A stretch of 64,000 nt of DNA from positions 248,001 through 312,000 of the forward strand of contig JAGTJM010000011.1 of NCBI GenBank assembly GCA_020747015.1, written 5' to 3'. Below the pieces are notes generated by a model. The model had not been told where the DNA came from, did not search any database, and saw nothing but the letters and a program-made list of their open reading frames with translations. How positions within the stretch are numbered: position 1 is the stretch's first letter; every line of letters begins with the position of its first letter. Positions 57,464 through 64,000 of this stretch are shown here, piece by piece. This DNA comes from Pyrenochaeta sp. MPI-SDFR-AT-0127 (taxonomy: Eukaryota > Ascomycota > Dothideomycetes > Pleosporales > Cucurbitariaceae). The translations under genes were made by a program, and so were the position numbers.

Positions 57464-58846
57464 TTATGCCTTCTCCATCTGGTTCAGAACGGCGCGAGTG
57501 AACTCGTGGGTGGTGGTGTTGCCACCCATGTCACGCGTGCGGACAGTACTGTGAAGTTGTTAGACTAGCGATTTATCTTGTCTTGACATAGACTTACCCA
57601 TCACCAATGACCTTGTAGACGGACTGAGAGATGCGGTTGGCATGGTCATCAAGACCAATGTGTCGCAGCATCATGGCAGCGGAAAGAATCAGAGCAGTGG
57701 GGTTGGCCTGGTCCTTGCCCTTGATATCAAGACCAACGTGACGGCATCCAGGCTCGAAGACAGCGACGTTGCGGCCCATGTTGCATCCTGGAACGATTCC
57801 AGGGCCACCGACAAGGCCAGCACCAATGTTGGAAAGAATACCTCCGTACAAATTGGGCATGACCATAACATCGAACTGCTGTGGCCTCGAGACACACTGC
57901 ATAGAAGCATTGTCGACAATCATGTCATTTGTCTCAATGGTCGGGTAGTCCTCACCGACCTTCTTGACGGTGTTGCGGAACAGACCATCAGCAAGCTTCA
58001 TGATGTTGGCCTTGTGAATACAGGTAACCTTCTTGCGGTTGTTGGCAAGAGCAAAGGCAAAGGCAAATTTGGCAATGCGCTCCGACTTCTCGCGAGTGAT
58101 GATCTTGAGCGACTCAACAACGCCGCTGACCGACTGGTGCTCGAGACCAGAGTACTCGCCCTCTGTGTTCTCACGGATGATGCAGAAGTCGATGTTCTTG
58201 TGGCGAGTCTCATAGCCGGGGATGTTCTTGAGAAGGACAATCGAGGCGTAGATGTCCAATTCTTGACGAAGGGCGACGTTGAAGGAACGATGACCAGATC
58301 GTTCGACAGGAGTATGCAAGATACCCTTCAGACCAAGCTTGTTGCGCTTGAGCGAGGCAATGGACTCGCGCAGCAGCTCCTCGGAGTGGACGTTGCCAGT
58401 CTCGACACCGGACACGTCGACCTGCTCCCACTCAACAGGAACATTGTCGGCCTTGAAGATCTCCTTGACCGACTCGGAAACCTCAGCACCAATACCGTCA
58501 CCTGCGCAATGTTCAATATCATATCGTTTTTTGAGGCGGCTATCGCGGCGTACCAGGAATCAAGGTCACGGTATACTTGCCGCCGAACTTGGTGGGCTTG
58601 AAGATGTCCTGACCAACCGTGGCCATTGCTGTTTGCGAGTCAGAGTGAGCTCTCTTATTTGATATCTATGAGGGATCCGTACTTCGTGCAGCCATTGATG
58701 GGCCGCATCGCGAGGCAGGCTTCGCGCCCCGCAGGAGCGTCTGTACGCAGCGCATTAGCACACACACTCCTCCTGCAGAAGCTCCAATTGGAAACATGGG
58801 GTCTCATGCGTACCTGCGCCGTTCTTTGGGAGGTCCTCGACAGCAT
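57464..58846 (-). CDS. IDH1: NAD-dependent isocitrate dehydrogenase subunit 1, mitochondrial
   Basis: Exons, 5' to 3': 58846-58814, 58740-58683, 58628-58554, 58501-57598, 57548-57464. The product is 384 residues. It is a TCA-cycle enzyme subunit; in yeast Idh1 is the regulatory, AMP-binding partner of catalytic Idh2. The first three small exons encode an Arg/Ser/Ala-rich presequence (MLSRTSQRTAQ, then TLLRGAKPASR) and the start of the fold (GGKYTVTLIPGDGIGAEV, across an intron). Further motifs are VDVSGVETGN, SFNVALRQELDIYASIVL, IDFCIIRENTEGEYSGLEHQS, RKKVTCIHKANIMKLADGLF, and LYGGILSNIGAGLVGGPGIVPG. The mini-exon at the end (RTRDMGGNTTTHEFTRAV) completes the C-terminus. Beginning at the ATG in exon 3 would remove the targeting signal, so the ATG at 58846 is preferred. 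Confidence 0.95.
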
Positions 58847-60113
58847 ATTGAGTTGCGGCGACGTGAGGGCTGGTGGTGAGGGATTTGAAGCAGAGAAACA
58901 AGCTGAGCTTCCGATCGCCGAAAAAGCAACCGAAGGACGCGCTTGGCGAATGACCGCATCCGTCGTTCCGCCGCGGCCGACTCCACTCAATCTAATCAGA
59001 TGTAGACTTCTTCCATCATATAGTCGTGTCTCGTGCCATATTTCGATGCCTCTGTTATTCACCAGTGCGGGCCTATGTTGGTTGCAGTAGTGCACTGCAC
59101 TGAAAAGATATATATTCATCATCCGCTCTACACTGCTAACATGTGATCGTGGCAGTCCAAGCTTTACTCCGTTCATACCACCTTAGTTGCACATTGTATC
59201 ATGCATCTGATCTCTGGTCAATCTACTCATCAACGATCAATGCTTCACTATGCGTTGGTAGTATACCTACTTGGTCTTTGTATTTCCTGTGATCACAATG
59301 TTCTGATCAATGATTGACACAAAGCAGCAGAGCAGACGGTAGCTATAACTCATAACGTGTAAGGCGCACTAGACAGCCTCTGCAGCATTTAATACACCAG
59401 AATACGGTGCTCTCAGGACTCCAATTGGCAAATTCTAGGAACAGCTTCTAACGCTGGTTTCCAACATTGATGGCAACATCTTCATATGCTTATACAGGCT
59501 CATATTGATGCTGAAGAAGGGCACACTAGTGATACGTTGCATGGACGATACTGTGTTTTCGTCACCTTCAGTGGTCACCAGCTCTTTACAATTCACGAAA
59601 AGACACATGGCTACTCTCTGTATCTTGTTCAGAGATCTCTCTTACTTATCCTACTACCTCACTAATGCCAATTCGTTCTTCTTCAATTATCGTCAGTATT
59701 GAAGATGTTGTGATTCATCTACAGACTCGGCGCGACTAACCTTCTAAAAATATTCAATTGCACAGAACTTTCTCTCACCTGGATGTGGGGGTAAAGGCGT
59801 CGCGACTTCGATTGAACCACGATAGTCGCCATCTTTCACATCGAGAACAACAAAATCCGCTTATTATGAAAAAGTTTGCTCCTCTATTCTCAGCTCCGAA
59901 AAATATTCATACCGTACACTCAAAGACACGCCAACGAACTTCGTTGTTGCGAAAGACATCAGCGATAGTTACGCATCCCTGCTTCAGGTTGCACTCACAT
60001 CGCTGTCAGCTGAACCACGCTTCAGGTTGGAACAGAGACTGATTTACTATTGTATTACGATCTGATCCTTATCGGTCGCAGCTCACCCCAGGACCAGTCT
60101 AGTTACTGCCAAA
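58847..60113. other. 1.27 kb divergent non-coding region
   Basis: This lies between the IDH1 start and the DUF7918-like start. Frames at 59505-59702 and 59758-60042 have no protein character. No repeat is visible. Confidence 0.5.
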
Positions 60114-62231
60114 ATGAGGGTCGTTGAGATGGCCACAGATCGAACCGCAGAAGTGCACGTCTATGTTGAGGGTAAAGTGGATGCAATACAAGAGTATGGA
60201 GAGTATATCGAAGACAGTGATAAAGCCATATGCTGCTATATCCCCGTCGAGGAAGGCCACAAGATCAAGATTGGTGGAACATTTTCCGGCACGGTATGTA
60301 TCAACCCACTCTATGTGATTCGGAAACTGACAATGAGTATAACAGACATCGTTGATAGCTTACGATGTTATCGTGGACGGAATATTTCGCAAGGCCGGCT
60401 CGTACGCAGCTCACGCGGTACAGATTCAGAAGAACAAAAGATTTCTCGTCGATAAATTCTTGTGCAAGGTTGACAAAGGCATTATTGATACGGAAATGAT
60501 TGTTGCCCCAGTATCAGGAGTGAAAATATCCCAAACTACAGGGCTGGAGGCCATGGGCACCATTGAGTTGCGTCTCTCCATTACCCGGCAAATGGGTGTT
60601 CTTTACACAGTTGGAGGCATTGAAAAATACTACGATACCAAAAACAATACCAAGGATGATCCTGTACGTACCGCAAGCTACAAGGGCATTGCTCCAGAAT
60701 TTCAGATGACATTCGAAGGAAACGCTGCCCTCCTCGACAAGACCAAGTCGGCTCGTGAGCAACGAAAGATGAACGGGTCACGACCGGGAACAGAGCCATG
60801 GGCAATCTTTCGCTTTCATTATCGAAGCAAGGGTATGTAACAACGTAATTTGCTGTATTTTCTGACAGGTCCTTGCAGAAGTAATTGCTGGTCAAGCTTT
60901 GAGCATGACCTTTGATCCCCTCAACAGGGCTAAAACTGAACTTCACATCATGCATCTTAATCCCGTACCACCACTTCTCGTAGGCACCAGAATGCCCAGG
61001 AATGATGATAGTAGTTCGACACGGACATCATCTCCAAAGCCTCTTGACTTACCTTCAATACTTAAAGAGGGCTCAGAGAAAGCGCTCGCCCTGAATGTAA
61101 GAGGCTACCTCCCCCTTGCCTTCGTTATCTTCCGACACCTCTAACTCGCCTGAAATTCCCATTCGATAAATTCATTGCGTGATGCTAATGAGTGTTCAGT
61201 CGCCCACCTCTATCAAGAAGAGACGGTCTAAGCCAAGCGCTGCTATAAACACCGTAATGATTTCCAAAACCGAGAAGGAATCGACGACTGATGCGGACAA
61301 TACTACTAGCCGAAAGATTACTCAGGAATTCACTGAAAACATTCGAGCTCAAAGTTCCGCTAAGGCTTCCTTCAAGCTAGTTCCAAAAGAGATGCCTACC
61401 ATGAAGGACACGATCATGCCTAACGACGATGCTAACAGTCCTATCCCTCCTTCTACCTTCAAGGACGGGGAGCATAAGACAGCCAAGGGTCTAAAGAACA
61501 TCGCCGAAAACAACAAAGCTGTCCTTGCCACTACTGAGAAACCTAATGAGACGAAGAAGCCAACAATCAGCGATATGGACGCTGTAATTACTCCTGACGA
61601 CAAAACCACCGGCATAACGAAGGACGATGCTGCAGACGTCTTGGGTATAAAAGATAGTGATAGAGCACCCACAAACGTTATCGGAGCCAAAAGCACTCCC
61701 CAAACCACGAGAGTCGTCGATAAAGTAACTCAGCAGCCCATTATGGCCAAAAAGAAGCCTCTCCAAAGGGCCAAGCCTGCCTCCAAGCCGACTACGTCTA
61801 TCCAGATTGCACCTCCATCTTCTAACACGACCGTCGCCGTGACAAAGCGTTCTAATGCATTCGACTTGAGTACATCTCCTGAGCCAAAGAGGGCGAAGAT
61901 AGTAATAGCACCTCCTGCCCCATCTATACTGACAACGGTACCACAACTCCATACTATTCCCTCGACCCTGAGCCCAATGCCGATTGAACGGCAAGTGGCA
62001 GAACAGCGGATGAAGCTCCATGTTTTGCGCGAGAAGCGCTTGGAGACGGCAAGAAAGCAGTCCACAATCGACAAACAGCTGGAACCTTTCCAGCAACGAA
62101 TGATGGAAGAGTTGGAGCGCCTGAAGCAAGAGTTAATGGACGAAGAAGACGCTTACACTAAAGACGAAGATCGATATAGTGCTAGTGTTGAGATGCTCGC
62201 GGAATTCCGCAAAGCGGATCGCGATACTTAA
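60114..62231 (+). CDS. DUF7918-like fungal protein with lysine/threonine-rich tail
   Basis: Four exons, 60114-60293, 60346-60832, 60879-61096 and 61200-62231. The introns are 52, 46 and 103 bp. The product is 638 residues. The first 245 residues form a compact beta-rich domain (EVHVYVEGKVDAIQEYGEYIE, IKIGGTFSGT joined to TSLIAYDVIVDG, IELRLSITRQM, GIAPEFQMTFEGN, EPWAIFRFHYRSK). This layout recalls fungal DUF7918, an uncharacterised globular domain. Residues about 245-300 hold a segment with VIAGQALSMTFDPL. The rest is a Lys/Thr/Ser/Pro-rich disordered region containing a possible nuclear signal (SIKKRRSKPS) and an acidic coiled coil at the end (EQRMKLHVLREKRLETARKQ). The family assignment is from pattern memory only, and function is unknown. 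Confidence 0.8.
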
Positions 62232-62886
62232 GGGCCACATTAACGTTATTTTGTGACATCTTTCTGCCCTGGTTGCAGATTTGTCAAGGAGTGATATCGA
62301 GGGCATCTATCGGATTTAGGGTTGCTTAATTTGGTGGCTACTATGTTACGACATGGAATACAAGAACCTGGTTTGGCTTTTGCCTTCGCCATGCTATCTG
62401 TGGCGAACGTTGGCTTCTCAACTTGATCATCTGGTGACTTGGGCGACGGGCGTTATGGCGAGTCAAGGGGTGCGGTATTTCATACAATCATTTCTATATA
62501 TCGTTGCTGCAGATACTAAGATGATGGCCATCAACGTGGAGTTCGAGAGCGAGCTTTTCATTAGCCTGTTTATGAATAAAGGTTTTCTGACTGGCTTCTT
62601 TCGCTTCCCTTAAACCAGTAACACAACTATCGGCCGTCATCGCGAAGTAATGATCATGAGTAGGTGGAGGAACAGATACTATCTTCAAGAAAACTTGTAC
62701 GCCTTGTTGGTTATGAAAATATTAATTTTGAGGGTATCAAATAGCAATTTCACACAAGTGACTTCTTTTCCAACTAGCTAGGGCTGTCATCTGCAAGCCA
62801 ATCTCAATTGTCGCAAGAAAGATCAATACCAGAGCTCAGCCAACAAAATGGAAGTGTTACACTCGCAAGCTGGTATGCAGAGTAAT
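62232..62886. other. convergent 3' intergenic region
   Basis: 655 bp between the stop codons of the DUF7918-like gene and the 91-residue gene. The frame 62353-62613 plus is not supported. Confidence 0.55.
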
Positions 62887-63498
62887 TTATTGGCCCGACG
62901 TTCGTTCACGAGCTACCCTCATGTTTGCTTTGATCCTCTCCAGAAGCTCAGCTGTTGTTGCAAGAGGAGATGGATGTAGATTCCGCTGAATTAGTTATCA
63001 GTGTAAGATACTGTTAGACGTGGAGATAAACGTAGATTTGAGCATGGCGGCGCTTGGAAGGAGTAGTGACAAAGAGCAGATATCAAGCAATATGTATCAA
63101 CGTCCTCAAAAGAAATCACTTACGTGGTTGAGCCAGGTAACGCATTGATCGTGGGTCCAAGTCTCAGGATCTATATTGGAGGTTGTTAGCATTTGGAGAC
63201 AAAGGTGGTAGAATCAACGAAGTCTAAAGTAGAGAAACAATCGGAAACCTGCAAATCACTAAGATGAAGAAAAATAGCATACCTCCGGTTGGATCGGAAC
63301 TAGGGAACAAGTCTTGACCCCAGATACTCCAAGCTGCAACGCCAGCAACGATTGCAGCGAATGCAAAGAAGGGGCCCTAGAATGCGGTCAGGGTCTAATT
63401 ACTCTCTCATTCATCATGCCTACTATGTATAGCAGGTTTGAGGGCATCCATAAGTCACCTACGCGTTGGGCTGTAGCACGATCGAGTGGGGTGGGCAT
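62887..63498 (-). CDS. 91-residue single-TM protein with Ish1/SAP-like C-terminal helix pair
   Basis: Four short exons, 5' to 3': 63498-63463 (36 nt), 63376-63283, 63170-63124 (47 nt), 62985-62887. The introns are 86, 112 and 138 bp, so more than half of the gene is intron. The product is MPTPLDRATAQR joined to GPFFAFAAIVAGVAAWSIWG, which is one hydrophobic segment (about residues 13-33). Then come QDLFPSSDPTG, ETWTHDQCVTWLNH and NLHPSPLATTAELLERIKAN. The pattern W-x(5)-C-x2-WL-x-RNL-x-P-x(6)-ELLERIKANM resembles Ish1/HeH/SAP-type two-helix repeats found at nuclear-envelope or other membranes. All four exons keep one frame and each junction has good splice signals. Function is unknown. It is divergent with RPL38 over 338 bp. 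Confidence 0.8.
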
Positions 63499-63836
63499 GC
63501 TGAGGACTGTGTGCTGTGGCTATTCGAGTTCGGATGTGCACAAGAAGGTATAGAATACCACCCTCGAAATGAATTCGTCTTAAGCTTTCAAAACTTAAGT
63601 TTTATCAATAGGTCGTAGGCAGCCAAACTCCAAGGTTGCAAGTTCTCCTCCTCCTAGGCCCATGCGCCACACACGTCGTCACGCCTCAAGACCCCACTAC
63701 AACCCGATTGGTCACGCCTGCGACAGCCCCTTTGCGGCCCGTGCTCCAAGCGAGTTTCCACAACAATTTGTCCCAGGCGGGCTGCGAACTCCACGATTCC
63801 GTTGCGACAATTCCATACCAACGAACAGCCGTCAAG
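63499..63836. promoter_or_regulatory. divergent promoter, 91-aa gene / RPL38
   Basis: 338 bp. ATTGG at 63707-63711 (inverted CCAAT box) lies 126 bp before the RPL38 start. A pyrimidine-rich leader follows, as in ribosomal protein genes. Assignment is by consensus. Confidence 0.45.
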
Positions 63837-64000
63837 ATGCCTTCCGAAGTTTCCGATATCAAGCAGTTCATCGAGATCTGCAGGCGCAAGGACGCTAAGT
63901 GTACGTGCACACCACTTCAGAAACCAAGGCGGTCGCAGTTGCAGCAAGAGGAGGGACGACTTGTTACGCTAAAGGGGGAAGACAACGAGAAGACATGGTG
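63837..64000 (+). CDS. RPL38: 60S ribosomal protein L38 (eL38), first exon; truncated by window edge
   Basis: The exon 63837-63900 encodes MPSEVSDIKQFIEICRRKDA and K, the conserved N-terminus of eL38. It ends at a phase-1 donor (GTACGT at 63901). The rest of the gene (about 60 further residues after an intron) lies beyond the right edge. The open frame continuing past the donor is intron, since its residues do not match eL38. eL38 is a small protein on the back of the large ribosomal subunit. Confidence 0.93.
   Translation, partial: MPSEVSDIKQFIEICRRKDAKCTCTPLQKPRRSQLQQEEGRLVTLKGEDNEKTW

Noticed and set aside
57642..58601. 319-codon open frame on the plus strand
   Set aside because: It lies exactly opposite the large IDH1 exon, whose protein is unmistakable. 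Its length is a codon-bias shadow and the translation has no domain.
60879..61144. Read-through of exon 3 of the DUF7918-like gene to a stop at 61144
   Set aside because: A GTAAGA donor at 61097 and an acceptor at 61199 join it in phase to the 1032 nt final exon; the read-through tail is intron.
1..64000. CRISPR arrays, prokaryotic operons, riboswitches and phage genes
   Set aside because: The window is eukaryotic nuclear DNA with spliceosomal introns; no regularly spaced direct repeats were found.

Overview
The window is nuclear DNA from a filamentous ascomycete (Pezizomycotina). I infer a Dothideomycete, most likely one of the Pleosporales, from the protein families and the overall look; no marker here proves it. 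Genes lie on both strands with no operons. Most are interrupted by 46-110 bp introns with GTAWGT-type donors, CTNAC-like branch points and YAG acceptors. I placed splice sites by reading both exon frames and checked that each spliced length is divisible by three. 27 protein-coding genes or gene candidates are described. I found no rRNA, tRNA, CRISPR array, intact transposon or secondary-metabolite cluster.

Layout. 0-10.3 kb is gene-dense: an RS-rich protein, an F-BAR/DEP/RhoGAP protein, the geranylgeranyltransferase-I beta subunit, the pre-rRNA processing factor Rrp17, tropomyosin, and a D-box protein that may be securin. 11-17.2 kb holds a DEK_C/SWIB chromatin protein, the F-box/Sec10-like recyclin Rcy1, and a GPI-type CFEM surface protein. 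17.2-22.3 kb is a 5 kb gene desert whose only plausible gene is a 46-codon ORF with a duplicated PRDGG motif. 22.3-25.5 kb holds a DUF3602 (Par32-like) protein and a 2-oxoglutarate/Fe(II) oxygenase. 25.8-36.6 kb, all on the minus strand, holds a 1565-residue Q/P-rich coiled-coil protein, a DUF3074 START-like protein and a SAM+HMG-box protein. A 3.3 kb non-coding stretch follows.

40-50.4 kb holds a DEDDy 3'-5' exonuclease with an HTH_40 tail, phosphomannomutase, mitoribosomal mS41, Arp2/3 subunit ARPC1 and a Zn2Cys6 regulator. 51.4-64 kb holds a small two-TM protein, the COPII adaptor Svp26, the 18S rRNA methyltransferase Bud23, NAD-isocitrate dehydrogenase subunit 1, a DUF7918-like protein, a four-exon 91-residue membrane protein, and the first exon of ribosomal protein L38, which runs off the right edge.

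The genes are mostly conserved housekeeping functions: actin and polarity (F-BAR RhoGAP, Cdc43, tropomyosin, ARPC1, Rcy1), ribosome biogenesis (Rrp17, Bud23, RPL38, mS41), the early secretory pathway and glycosylation (Svp26, Sec53), and chromatin/transcription. Several pairs are divergent over about 300 bp (tropomyosin/D-box protein, mS41/ARPC1, SVP26/BUD23, 91-aa protein/RPL38). The least explained items are the short ORF in the desert, a four-copy short motif in the Q/P-rich protein, the securin candidate, and two small membrane-protein genes visible only after splicing.
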